From positions 41,675-105,674 of the forward strand of contig NZ_JALHLX010000001.1 of NCBI RefSeq assembly GCF_022844385.1: a stretch of 64,000 nucleotides of DNA. The letters run 5' to 3'. Under the pieces are notes generated by a model that did no database searches, was not told the DNA's origin, and saw only the letters and a list, made by a program, of their open reading frames with translations. Origin of the DNA: Hydrogenophaga sp. (GTDB taxonomy: Bacteria; Pseudomonadota; Gammaproteobacteria; Burkholderiales; Burkholderiaceae_C). The position numbers and the translations under genes are program-made. The stretch's first letter is position 1. Every line of letters begins with the position of its first letter. This document shows positions 45,385 to 54,896 of this stretch, one piece after another.

Positions 45385-46353
45385 TCAGGGATAAAAGACC
45401 AAGGCACGGTAGCCGGCCATGGGCGTGGCTTCACCGACCGACAGCGACAGTCGAAAGCTCACGGTCAGCGAGCCCTGTGCGGGCAACACCTCGGGTGCAT
45501 CGGGCCATTCTTCGGGCAGGAACACGCGGCGCGAAATGACCTGGTCGCGTGTGTCGGTCAGGCTCAGCTCCAGCGCGGGCAAGGCCAACGGCGTGTCGGA
45601 CGTGTTCTTGAGAACAAGATCGAACGAGTGAAAGTTGCCGAGCCGGCGAACCAGCGCGGAGCTGTCGATCACGATCGCCTCGATGTTGCGCACCGCGCCC
45701 ACGCGGCACCCCAGCGGCGCACAGACCTGCTCCAGCAGCGGTTTCAGGTCCGGCCGCCAGGCGGCAATGCGGTCGCGCTCGTGCAGCGCCCACTGCGCTG
45801 CAAGCAACACGCCGAGCAACAAGACCAGCAAGGACAAGCCGATGCGCACACCAGGTGACTGCCAGAAGGCCCGCTGGCGGGCCTGGCGCACAAACCCCGG
45901 CACAGCGTCGGGCTCTGGCACATCCGAAGCCTCGTCATGGGGCACCGCCGCGGGTGCTGCACCCGGGGGATTGCTGGGGGCCTTGGCCGCAGCCGCCGAT
46001 GCATCCGCAGCGGCCTTGGCTGCGGCGAAACGCTGAAGTTCGGTGCCGAAGTCGGCGTCTTCCGGCGCAGCTTCACGCAATTCGTCGGGCAAGGGCAGGG
46101 GTGGCCGGGTGACGAGCTCGTCCTCGTCCGGGTCGCTGGCGGCGGTGAGCTGGGGCTGCGGCACCGATGGCGCGGGGAGGGGCGCATCTCCTGCGGGTGC
46201 CGGCGCGTCCGGCGACCAGGGCTCCAGGTAGAGCGTGGCGTCGAACACATCGGCGCAATGGCCACAACGCACCCAGCCCTCGGAAATCTTCAGTTGATCG
46301 GCAACGATCCTGAAGGTCGTTCCGCAAGCCGGACAACGGGTGGTGAAACTCAT
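45385..46353 (-). CDS. Zinc-ribbon and DUF3426 membrane protein
   Basis: A 322-residue protein with an MJ0042-type zinc ribbon at the N terminus (CPACGTTFRI, then GWVRCGHCADVFDA; two Cys-x2-Cys pairs), a long Pro/Ala-rich acidic linker (about 47-150), one TM helix (about 170-190; GLSLLVLLLGVLLAAQWAL) and a C-terminal DUF3426 domain (about 195-322) with SFDLVLKNTSDTPLALPALELSLTD. The topology places the ribbon in the cytoplasm and the DUF3426 domain in the periplasm. Function unknown; it is commonly linked to prmA in Burkholderiales. Confidence 0.88.
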   Translation of the reverse strand: MSFTTRCPACGTTFRIVADQLKISEGWVRCGHCADVFDATLYLEPWSPDAPAPAGDAPLPAPSVPQPQLTAASDPDEDELVTRPPLPLPDELREAAPEDADFGTELQRFAAAKAAADASAAAAKAPSNPPGAAPAAVPHDEASDVPEPDAVPGFVRQARQRAFWQSPGVRIGLSLLVLLLGVLLAAQWALHERDRIAAWRPDLKPLLEQVCAPLGCRVGAVRNIEAIVIDSSALVRRLGNFHSFDLVLKNTSDTPLALPALELSLTDTRDQVISRRVFLPEEWPDAPEVLPAQGSLTVSFRLSLSVGEATPMAGYRALVFYP

Positions 46354-46384
46354 GCGCCGATTATCGGGGGCGCTGCGCGGCGGC

Positions 46385-47303
46385 TCAGGCCTTGACCGCG
46401 GTCATGAGGATCCAGCCCTCTTCTTCGTCGCTGACCTGCAACGCCACCCAGGGTGCATAGGCTTCGATCAGCTCTTCGGCCTGGCGCGCGAGGATGCCCG
46501 CAAGCACCAGATGACCACCCGGGCGAACGTGCGAGCACAGCAGCGATGCAAGCACCTTGAGCGGTGTGGCGAGGATGTTGGCCAGCACCAGGTCGTGCTC
46601 TCCCTGGGCGATGTCGGGCAGGCCTTCGCTCAGCGTGACGTGGTTGGCCAAGGCATTGAGCCGGGTCGACTCCACGGCGGCTGGATCGATGTCCACCGCC
46701 ACGATCTCGCGCGCACCGAACTTGGCCGCGCCGATGGCGAGAATGCCGGAGCCGCAACCGTAGTCGAGCACCCGAGAACCCACCGGTGGGTGCTGGGCCG
46801 TCCAGCGCAAACACATGCGGGTGGTGGGATGGGTGCCGGTGCCGAAAGCCAGACCCGGGTCAAGCCGGATGACCTGCTGGGCGGCTGCGGGCGGCTCGTG
46901 CCAGCTCGGCACGATCCAGAACGTGGGCGTGATCTCCACCGGGGTGAACTGCGACTGCGTGAGCCGCACCCAGTCCTGCTCGGGCACCGCCTGCACACCC
47001 AGCACCGCGCAGCCTTCAAAAAAGTCCTGGAGCTGAAGCAGCCCGGCCGTTTCGCGCGCGGCCGCCTCGGACGCAAACAGCGCAACCACCCGCGAACGTT
47101 GCCAGCCCTCTTTGGGCGGCGGCATGCCGGGCTCGCCGAACAAGGCTTGTTCGGCGTCGGTCATGGCGTCGGCGTCTTCCACCGAGGTGCTCAGGGCTTC
47201 GAGCGCATCCAGTGCCTCGCTCACGGCCTCGACCGAAGCCTCGGGCACCATGAGCACCAGCTCAAAAAGAGACCCAGCCGATGGCTGGGTCTGGGAAGCG
47301 GAA

Positions 47304-47314
<11 letters not shown>
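46385..47314 (-). CDS. prmA: Ribosomal protein L11 methyltransferase PrmA
   Basis: A 309-residue SAM-dependent enzyme that trimethylates ribosomal protein L11. The N-terminal substrate-binding domain (about 15-125) is followed by the methyltransferase domain with [15 protein letters not shown], the SAM motif [19 protein letters not shown] and the [11 protein letters not shown] motif. The start is GTG at 47314, overlapping the end of accC by 11 bases; no closer ATG exists before conserved sequence. Confidence 0.94.
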
Positions 47315-48653
<1,339 letters not shown>

Positions 48654-48669
48654 GGGCTCGGGGCCTTCT

Positions 48670-49128
48670 TTATTCGATCACGTACAAAGGCTGGCCGTAC
48701 TCAACGGCCTGGCCGTTGTCCACCAGGATCTTGGTCACGGTACCGGATTTGTCGGCTTCGATTTCGTTGAGGATCTTCATGGCCTCGACGATGCAGATCG
48801 TCTCGCCTTCCTTGATGGTGTCGCCAATCTCCACGAAAGGCTTGGCGCCCGGGCTGGAGGCGCGGTAGAAGGTGCCGACCATGGGGGACTTGACGGTGTG
48901 GCCCACAGGCTCGGCGGCGGCTGCCACGGCCACGGGGATTGCTTCAACGGCCGGCACCACCGGGGGTGCCACTGGCGCTGGCGCCATGCTGTAGGTGACG
49001 GGAGCCGCAGCGGACATCGGCGCGCTCTTGACGATGCGGACCTTGCCTTCGGCTTCGGTGATCTCCAGCTCCGACACGTTTGATTCGGACACCAGGTCGA
49101 TCAGCGTCTTCAGTTTTCTCAAATCCAT
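48670..49128 (-). CDS. accB: Biotin carboxyl carrier protein AccB
   Basis: A 152-residue carrier. The N-terminal helix [23 protein letters not shown] (in outline residues 1-23), an Ala/Pro-rich linker (about 37-75) and the biotinyl domain with [17 protein letters not shown], in which Lys118 is biotinylated. The thumb segment of BCCP ([21 protein letters not shown]) is present. It is the first gene of the accB-accC-prmA run; the 251-base region upstream holds no gene. Confidence 0.96.
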   Translation of the reverse strand: MDLRKLKTLIDLVSESNVSELEITEAEGKVRIVKSAPMSAAAPVTYSMAPAPVAPPVVPAVEAIPVAVAAAAEPVGHTVKSPMVGTFYRASSPGAKPFVEIGDTIKEGETICIVEAMKILNEIEADKSGTVTKILVDNGQAVEYGQPLYVIE

Positions 49129-49379
49129 GATTTCTCCAACGAAAAGCGGCTAATTTGTTCTAAGTTCGAGCAACTTCAAGGCTGCCGACCCACCCCCACC
49201 GGCCAGGGTGCCGCAGTGTACACGAAGGGGTGTGCGGTAGCACACGCTCAAGCAGACTGGGCTTGTGAGCCCACCGCGGAACGCCCATTGCCGTTTTGGG
49301 CGACAAAGCTGGAATTTAGCCCTTTATTGCCGAACATTCCCGGCAGAGGACCAGCGGTCGATCGGGCCGCTGACGAGCG

Positions 49380-49907
49380 TCAGCCCAGTTGCGCCCATTG
49401 GGCCAGGTCGGCCTCGGACACTTTGCCGATCTTGCGGTGGAGCACCGTGCCCCCGGTCCCGAACACCACCGTGTACGGCAAGCTGCCGCTGGGGTTGCCC
49501 AGGCTCTTGCTGAGCTCGGTGCCGGCAAAGCCGGCCATGCCCACGGGGAAATTCAGCGGCAGCTTCTGCAGGAAGCCGCGCACCGCACTGGGCTGGTCCA
49601 CCGCCAGGCCCAGCACTTGCCAGCCTTGCGCCGCGTGGGCCGTGTTGAAGGCATTGAGCAAAGGCAGCTCTTCCACGCACGGCGGGCACCAGGTGGCCCA
49701 GAAATTCACCAGCAAGGGTCGACCACGCATGGTCTCGAGGTTCACCGTCTCGCCGTTGGGGCCATCGAAGGTTCCGGCCCAGAAAGCGGCCTCGGCGCCA
49801 CTCAGCACGGGCCGGGGCGCGATGCGGCGCCACGACAACCAGGCACCCGCGCCGGCAGCGGCCACGGCGGCCCCGGTCATCAACACATGTCTTCGTTGCA
49901 GTTTCAT
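49380..49907 (-). CDS. TlpA-like thiol:disulfide oxidoreductase
   Basis: A 175-residue membrane-anchored or secreted thioredoxin-fold protein. The N terminus MKLQRRHVLMTGAAVAAAGAGAW is a basic leader plus hydrophobic segment; the AhpC-TSA/TlpA domain contains LLVNFWATWCPPCVEELPLLN with the redox motif WCPPC, and the cis-Pro region GSLPYTVVFG. Such proteins reduce periplasmic thiols, often for cytochrome c or oxidase assembly. Its ATG overlaps the stop of the upstream hypothetical gene (ATGA). Confidence 0.92.
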   Translation of the reverse strand: MKLQRRHVLMTGAAVAAAGAGAWLSWRRIAPRPVLSGAEAAFWAGTFDGPNGETVNLETMRGRPLLVNFWATWCPPCVEELPLLNAFNTAHAAQGWQVLGLAVDQPSAVRGFLQKLPLNFPVGMAGFAGTELSKSLGNPSGSLPYTVVFGTGGTVLHRKIGKVSEADLAQWAQLG

Positions 49908-50527
49908 TCGTCCAGTCCAGAAATGCCGGTCGCACCGGCCATGCGCAGCCGCAGCGCCGCAAGGTCGCCACGCGGCTTGCGGCCTTGCGCATCGGGCTTG
50001 AGGGCGCCGCGCAGGTCATCGTGCTCGTGCACCATCAGGTGAATGAGCACCCACTGACCCAGCGCGTCGCAGCGGGTGCGCAGGGTCAGAGCCTCCACCG
50101 GTTCACCGCGCCAGCCGTTGACCGTGCCGGGGTGGTATTCCACCCGGTGATCGAGCAAGGCCCACTCGGGAGCCTTGGGGTCATCGCAAAAGAGCTGCAT
50201 GTACAGATCGCTGTGGCGCGTGGCAGTTCCATGCCAGACCGAGCCGCCCAGGTGCGGGCGAAAGGCGTTGAGGCGCTCCATCCACAACAAGGCCAGTTCG
50301 CGCAGCGAAAGCAACTCGCCGGGCTGGGTATCGGCACAGAAGATGTCGATGTGCTCGCGCACCGCGGCTTCCAGCGTGGCGTTGTCGGGGAGGGCCGTGC
50401 GGGCCGGCAGACCGAGCTGCTTGACGGCCTGGCGTTTCGCGGCCGCGTACTCCAGGCCCTCCTCGGCCACCAGACGTGCTGCCACGGCGGCAATTTCAAA
50501 GGTGATGTCTTCCCGGCTCGCTTCCAT
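49904..50527 (-). CDS. Conserved hypothetical protein (divergent from mpl)
   Basis: A 207-residue soluble protein that I do not recognise by family name. It begins MEASREDITFEIAAVAARLV and has a helical N-terminal part with YAAAKRQAVKQLGLPARTALP, then conserved-looking stretches SLRELALLWMERLNAFRPHLGGSVWHGTATRHSD (about 95-128) and LHLMVHEHDDLRGAL-like sequence near the C terminus. The G-S-V-...-TRHSD stretch loosely recalls nucleotidyltransferase-type motifs, but I would not assign activity. It is coupled to the tlpA gene (ATGA) and lies 89 bases from divergent mpl, a common arrangement in Comamonadaceae. Confidence 0.75.
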   Translation of the reverse strand: MEASREDITFEIAAVAARLVAEEGLEYAAAKRQAVKQLGLPARTALPDNATLEAAVREHIDIFCADTQPGELLSLRELALLWMERLNAFRPHLGGSVWHGTATRHSDLYMQLFCDDPKAPEWALLDHRVEYHPGTVNGWRGEPVEALTLRTRCDALGQWVLIHLMVHEHDDLRGALKPDAQGRKPRGDLAALRLRMAGATGISGLDE

Positions 50528-50616
50528 CCACAGATTGTGCCCGCCCGTGTCGCGCGCAGCGGCCCTGCCCGGCCAAACCCGCAAGGCCCGGGTGGGCCGC
50601 CACCTAGAATCGCCCG

Positions 50617-52002
50617 ATGCACATTCACATCCTGGGCATTTGCGGCACCTTCATGGGCGGTCTGGCCGCCCTGGCCCGCGAAGCCGGCCACCGCGTCACC
50701 GGCTGCGACGCCGGCGTCTACCCCCCCATGAGCGATCAGCTGCGCGCCCTCGGCATCGACCTGATCGAAGGCTTCGGCGCCGACCAGCTCGCGCTCAAGC
50801 CCGACATGTTTGTCATCGGCAATGTGGTGAGCCGCTCGCGCAAAGCCGACGGCACGCCCAAATTTCCGCTGATGGAAGCCATCATGGACAGCGGCGCGGC
50901 CTACACCAGCGGCCCGCAGTGGCTGGCCGAACACGTGCTGCAGGGCCGGCATGTGCTGGCGGTGGCCGGCACCCACGGCAAGACCACCACCACCGCCATG
51001 CTGACCTGGATTCTGGAAGCCAACGGGCTGGAGCCGGGTTTTCTCATTGGTGGGGTACCGATGAACTTCGGTATTTCCGCGCGCTTGGGCCAAGGCAACA
51101 CATTCACCATTGAGGCAGACGAATACGACACGGCATTCTTCGACAAGCGCAGCAAGTTCGTGCATTACCGCCCGCGCACGGCCGTCCTGAACAACCTCGA
51201 GTTCGACCACGCCGATATCTTTGACGACCTGGCCGCCATCGAGCGCCAGTTCCACCACCTGATCCGCACCGTCCCGCCATCGGGGCGGGTGGTGTCGAAC
51301 GGGCTGGAGGAAAGCCTGGACCGTGTGCTGCACCAGGGCCTGTGGAGCGAGCTGCGCACCTTTGGCGCGGCGGTGAGCGACTTCACCGCCGTGGGTGAAC
51401 CCCATGCGTTTGATGTGCTCAACCAGGGCAGGCCCGCAGGCCGTGTGGAGTGGGCGCTCAGTGGCGTGCACAACCAGCTCAATGCGCTCGCGGCGATCGC
51501 CGCCGCCGAACACGTGGGCGTGGCCCCGGCCGACGCGGCGCGTGCACTGGCCAGTTTCGAGAATGTGCGCCGGCGCATGGAAGTGCGCGGCACGGTGGCG
51601 CATGCGGGGGGCGCCATCACCGTCTACGACGACTTCGCCCACCATCCCACCGCCATCCGCACCACGCTGGACGGTCTGCAACGCCGGCTCGGCAGCCCGC
51701 GCGGGCGCATCCTGGCCGTGTTCGAACCGCGCAGCAACACCATGAAGCTGGGCACGATGAAGTCGCAGTTGCCATGGAGCCTGGAGGCGGCCGACCTCGC
51801 GTTTTGCCATTCGGGTGGCCTGGACTGGGACGCCACCGAGGCCCTCGCCCCCATGGGCGCGAGGGCTCAAGTGGGCAAGAACATCGACGAGCTGGTGACC
51901 CAGGTGGTGTCAGCCGCTCAACCGGGCGACCACATCGTCTGCATGAGCAACGGTGGTTTTGGTGGCGTGCATGAGCGCCTGCTGAAAGCGCTCGCCGCCT
52001 GA
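50617..52002 (+). CDS. mpl: UDP-N-acetylmuramate:L-Ala-gamma-D-Glu-meso-DAP ligase Mpl
   Basis: A 461-residue Mur ligase that reattaches recycled murein tripeptide to UDP-MurNAc. The N terminus MHIHILGICGTFMGGLAALAR is typical of Mpl; the ATP motif is VAGTHGKTTTTAML, with central-domain residues EADEYDTAFFDKRSKFVHYRP and the C-terminal YDDFAHHPTAIRTTL. It complements AmpD, also in this window, in cell-wall recycling. The stop lies two bases from the convergent hypothetical gene; a 6-bp inverted repeat (51999-52016) spans both stops. Confidence 0.95.
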   Translation: MHIHILGICGTFMGGLAALAREAGHRVTGCDAGVYPPMSDQLRALGIDLIEGFGADQLALKPDMFVIGNVVSRSRKADGTPKFPLMEAIMDSGAAYTSGPQWLAEHVLQGRHVLAVAGTHGKTTTTAMLTWILEANGLEPGFLIGGVPMNFGISARLGQGNTFTIEADEYDTAFFDKRSKFVHYRPRTAVLNNLEFDHADIFDDLAAIERQFHHLIRTVPPSGRVVSNGLEESLDRVLHQGLWSELRTFGAAVSDFTAVGEPHAFDVLNQGRPAGRVEWALSGVHNQLNALAAIAAAEHVGVAPADAARALASFENVRRRMEVRGTVAHAGGAITVYDDFAHHPTAIRTTLDGLQRRLGSPRGRILAVFEPRSNTMKLGTMKSQLPWSLEAADLAFCHSGGLDWDATEALAPMGARAQVGKNIDELVTQVVSAAQPGDHIVCMSNGGFGGVHERLLKALAA

Positions 52003-52004
52003 GC

Positions 52005-52325
52005 CTAGTAGCTCAGCGATTGCGCGGGCACATCGATTGAAATGACGGGTTTGGCGAGCGCAGCGCTGGCCGCGCGCGCAAACGCCATGGCCCAGGCGCG
52101 GTGCGCCTCGTCCCGAAAACGCTCTTCACCCACGGCCTCGGCCACCGCCAGGATCTTGTCGGCCGTGAGCACCTTGCCGGTGGGCCGTATCGGCTCACAA
52201 CCCAGAAACGTGAACTGGTCGTCGAGCCAGCTGCGCGCCAGGTCGTGCGGCATGGGTTGCACTTCTTCCAGATCGAAGTGGTAGGTGGCTGGCACACCCC
52301 AGCTCACGGTGACTTGGCTTCGCAT
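52005..52325 (-). CDS. Small hypothetical protein
   Basis: A 106-residue protein of unknown family. It has one Cys, alternating hydrophobic N-terminal beta-like sequence (QVTVSWGVPATYHFDLEEV) and a helical C-terminal half (LTADKILAVAEAVGEERFRDE). No signal peptide or TM segment is seen. GC content and codon use look like the neighbours. It is convergent with mpl and 73 bases upstream of the aroG stop on the same strand order. Confidence 0.65.
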   Translation of the reverse strand: MRSQVTVSWGVPATYHFDLEEVQPMPHDLARSWLDDQFTFLGCEPIRPTGKVLTADKILAVAEAVGEERFRDEAHRAWAMAFARAASAALAKPVISIDVPAQSLSY

Positions 52326-52398
52326 GGTGGATCTCCTGATGGGCTTCCATTGTGGACCTCACCCAAGATGAGGCACCCCGTGAAAGCCCGCAGCCCGT

Positions 52399-53532
52399 TC
52401 AGGCCTTCGCCTGGCGCGCGGTCTGCACCGCCCTGGACAACACCTCAAGCGCCTGCAACGAATCGCCCCAACCCAGGCAGGCGTCGGTGATGCTTTGGCC
52501 GTACTTGAGCGCGTCCACCGCATCTTTGCCCGGCGTGAACTTCTGCGCGCCGGCTTCGATGTGGCTCTCGATCATCACGCCGAACACGCTGCGCGAGCCG
52601 CCGGTGATCTGGCTGGCAATGTCGCGCGCGACCTCCAGCTGCTTTTCGTGCTGCTTGCTGCTGTTGGCGTGGCTGCAGTCCACCATCAGGCGTGGGGGCA
52701 ACTTGGCAGCTTCGAGTTCCTTCACCGAAGCGGCCACACTTGCGGCGTCGTAGTTGGGCGCCTTGCCGCCGCGCAGGATCACGTGGCAGTCCTTGTTGCC
52801 GTTGGTCTGCACGATCGCGACCTGGCCATTCTTGTGCACCGAGAGGAAGTGGTGCCCTCGCGAGGCAGCCTGAATGGCGTCGGTGGCGATTTTGATGTTG
52901 CCGTCGGTGCCATTCTTGAAACCGATCGGCGCCGACAGGCCCGAGGCCAGCTCGCGGTGGACCTGACTCTCGGTGGTGCGCGCACCGATGGCACCCCAGG
53001 CGATCAGGTCGCCGATGTACTGCGGCGAGATCACGTCGAGGAATTCGCTGCCCGCCGGGAGGCCCAGGCGGTTGATCTCGATCAGCAACTGGCGCGCGAT
53101 GCGCAGACCTTCGTCGATGCGGAAACTCTCGTCCAGGTAGGGATCGTTGATCAGGCCTTTCCAGCCCACCGTGGTGCGTGGCTTCTCGAAGTACACCCGC
53201 ATCACGATCTCCAGCGTGTCGGCGTACTTGTCGCGCAAGGGCTTGAGGCGACGCGCGTAGTCCACAGCCGCTGCCGGGTCGTGAATGGAGCACGGTCCGA
53301 TGATCACCAGCAGGCGGTCGTCCTTGCCGTGCAGGATGTTGTGGATGCGCTGGCGGGTCTGGCTGATCAGTGTCTCCACCGGCGTGCCGCCGATGGGGAA
53401 AAAGCGGATCAGGTGTTCGGGGGGAGGCAACACGGTGATGTCCTTGATGCGTTCGTCGTCGGTCTGGCTGGTCTTGTCGATCGAACGGGCATGCCAGGCG
53501 TCGCTGCTGGCGGGGGCGTGTTTCGCGGTCAT
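52399..53532 (-). CDS. aroG: 3-deoxy-D-arabino-heptulosonate 7-phosphate (DAHP) synthase, AroG-type
   Basis: A 377-residue type I-alpha DAHP synthase condensing phosphoenolpyruvate and erythrose 4-phosphate, the first step of aromatic amino acid synthesis. Motifs: LLVIIGPCSIHDPAAAVDYA, MRVYFEKPRTTVGWKG, LINDPYLD, GARTTESQVHRELASGLS, GFKNGTDGNIKIA and DCSHANSSKQHEKQ. The ATG at 53532 follows AGGAG and is directly downstream of an intrinsic terminator and an aromatic leader ORF, so expression is probably set by attenuation. The N-terminal extension typical of feedback-sensitive enzymes is present. Confidence 0.96.
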   Translation of the reverse strand: MTAKHAPASSDAWHARSIDKTSQTDDERIKDITVLPPPEHLIRFFPIGGTPVETLISQTRQRIHNILHGKDDRLLVIIGPCSIHDPAAAVDYARRLKPLRDKYADTLEIVMRVYFEKPRTTVGWKGLINDPYLDESFRIDEGLRIARQLLIEINRLGLPAGSEFLDVISPQYIGDLIAWGAIGARTTESQVHRELASGLSAPIGFKNGTDGNIKIATDAIQAASRGHHFLSVHKNGQVAIVQTNGNKDCHVILRGGKAPNYDAASVAASVKELEAAKLPPRLMVDCSHANSSKQHEKQLEVARDIASQITGGSRSVFGVMIESHIEAGAQKFTPGKDAVDALKYGQSITDACLGWGDSLQALEVLSRAVQTARQAKA

Positions 53533-53576
53533 CAAGGGCTCCTGGGGCTGGTGTTGCGGGTGGGGAAACAGGGTCG

Positions 53577-53610
53577 AAAAAAAACCGCCGGGCTGAGGGC
53601 TCCGGCGGTT
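53577..53610 (-). terminator. Intrinsic terminator of the aroG attenuator
   Basis: On the minus strand AACCGCCGG (53610-53602) pairs perfectly with CCGGCGGTT (53591-53583) around a 10-base loop, followed by eight T residues (53584-53577, the first two also in the stem). It lies between the leader ORF and aroG, 44 bases before the aroG ATG, where it can only act to stop transcription before aroG. The leader segment 53659-53652 (ccTGGCGG) can pair with its 5' arm as an antiterminator. Confidence 0.92.
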
Positions 53611-53632
53611 TGATCGAGATTCGGTGATGCGC

Positions 53633-53704
53633 TTACAGCCTCGCCTCTCGTCCGCCAGGGACAGAGAACCAAAAGTAAAAGGCAAAGAAGTTGCGCGCTT
53701 GCAT
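53633..53704 (-). CDS. Aromatic leader peptide of aroG (attenuator)
   Basis: A 23-codon ORF (ATG 53704, TAA ending 53633) too short for ordinary gene calling. Codons 6-13 read Phe, Phe, Ala, Phe, Tyr, Phe, Trp, Phe (53689-53666): seven aromatic codons in eight, followed by SVPGGREARL. This resembles the Phe leader peptides of enteric pheA/pheST but senses all three aromatic amino acids. Stalling there would leave the CCTGGCGG segment (53659-53652) free to pair with the terminator 5' arm (53608-53602) and let transcription enter aroG. No clear Shine-Dalgarno is seen; the ORF may be translated from a very short leader. Confidence 0.82.
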   Translation of the reverse strand: MQARNFFAFYFWFSVPGGREARL

Positions 53705-53741
53705 GGGTTGGCAATGTAGCACAGGGCTGCTGATGCCTGGC

Positions 53742-54794
53742 TTACTGGCGGAACACCAGCGCGTCCAGCCCCAGCGCCCGGATGCGCGCCGCAGCGTCGT
53801 CGGCCAGGGCCCGGCTGGCAAAAGGCCCCACGCGCACGCGCGTGCGCTGACCATTGGGTGAGTCGACGACCTGGATGTAGGCCGGCAGGCCGGCATCGAT
53901 GAGCCGCGTGAGCACACGATCGGCATTGCCGGCGTCGGCGAACAGGCCGACGTTGATGGCATGGCTCTGCACCGGATCGGCGCGGGTCTGCGGCGCAGCG
54001 GGCGTTGACGCCGGCACCTGCGCCGGCACTGTTGCTGGCGCCAAGGGTGCGGACACGACCGCAGGCGTGGGCTCCGGGGCCACGGGATCGGCAACGGGTT
54101 GGGCGGGTGGTGTCGCGGGCGGGGGATCAACGGGCTCCGTGGGGGCAGGTGGCACAGGCTCAACCGGCGGCACGGGGACCAGAGGCGCTGGCTCCACAGG
54201 CGCCACCACCTCGGACAACGCCTCTGTGGGCAGCACAGGTCGGTCGCCCACCCACCTGGACAAGCCCCAGTAGGCTCCCACGGCAGCCACCGCCAACACC
54301 CCGTTGATGACCACCAGGCCCAGCAGGCGTTTGCGGCTGCTCGCGCGTTGCGCCAGGGCGGCGCAGGCTTCTCGCACGGTCTTGGCCTCGCGCACGGCGC
54401 GGGTCATGCGGCGGCGCGTGTCCGCGTGCAGCCAGGCGTTGCCGTACACCCCGGGAATCAGGCAGCTCAGCACCAGGATCGCACCCAGAAACCCCCACTG
54501 CGCGAGCGACGGCCTGGCCAGCCATTCGCGGCCCAGTCCCAGCACCAGCAAGACCAGGCCCTCCACCGCGGCCACGTACACCAGGGCCGTGCCCCAGAGC
54601 TGGCGGAACACCAGCCAGTTGAGCGTGAGCAGCGCCGCCGCCCAGTTCCAGCTGGGGCCGGCGCGGCCCTCTTCGTCAAATCGTTCGAACACTGGCAAGT
54701 ACCGACCGACGTTCACCGTGCCGAGAGCGGCCCGGTAGAGCGCGATGGTGGCGCTCTCCGGGGCGATCGCGGCGGGCTGCGAAGGGGCTGGCAT
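53742..54794 (-). CDS. DUF2628-like membrane protein with C-terminal SPOR domain
   Basis: A 350-residue protein. The N-terminal part (about 35-135) has a DUF2628-like block of hydrophobic helices (PSWNWAAALLTLNWLVFRQLWGTALVYV and LLVLGLGREWLARPSLAQWGFLGAIL), another TM helix at about 158-178, a Pro/Val/Glu-rich linker (about 185-275) and a C-terminal SPOR domain (about 276-350; INVGLFADAGNADRVLTRLI, RTRVRVGPFASRALADDAA). SPOR domains bind denuded septal peptidoglycan, so a cell-division or cell-wall role is likely. The ATG at 54794 was chosen as the last start before conserved sequence. It ends 37 bases before the aroG leader ORF. Confidence 0.85.
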   Translation of the reverse strand: MPAPSQPAAIAPESATIALYRAALGTVNVGRYLPVFERFDEEGRAGPSWNWAAALLTLNWLVFRQLWGTALVYVAAVEGLVLLVLGLGREWLARPSLAQWGFLGAILVLSCLIPGVYGNAWLHADTRRRMTRAVREAKTVREACAALAQRASSRKRLLGLVVINGVLAVAAVGAYWGLSRWVGDRPVLPTEALSEVVAPVEPAPLVPVPPVEPVPPAPTEPVDPPPATPPAQPVADPVAPEPTPAVVSAPLAPATVPAQVPASTPAAPQTRADPVQSHAINVGLFADAGNADRVLTRLIDAGLPAYIQVVDSPNGQRTRVRVGPFASRALADDAAARIRALGLDALVFRQ

Positions 54795-54896
54795 GGCGCG
54801 ATTCTGGCACGCGGCATGCGGGTTGTTGCCAGCACCGCGCAGGCTCGCTTCTGTCCACAATGCGCGCATGCAGACCGTCCCGCTCGACAAACGCCC

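Noticed and set aside
49230..49245. GTGTGC/GCACAC palindrome upstream of accB as a fatty-acid regulator site
   Set aside because: No known fatty-acid repressor consensus fits and no second site is visible; noted only in the context of the gene-free gap.
51999..52016. CTGAGC/GCTCAG inverted repeat spanning the stops of mpl and its convergent neighbour
   Set aside because: Six-base stem without T tract; too weak to claim as a terminator, though its position is neat.
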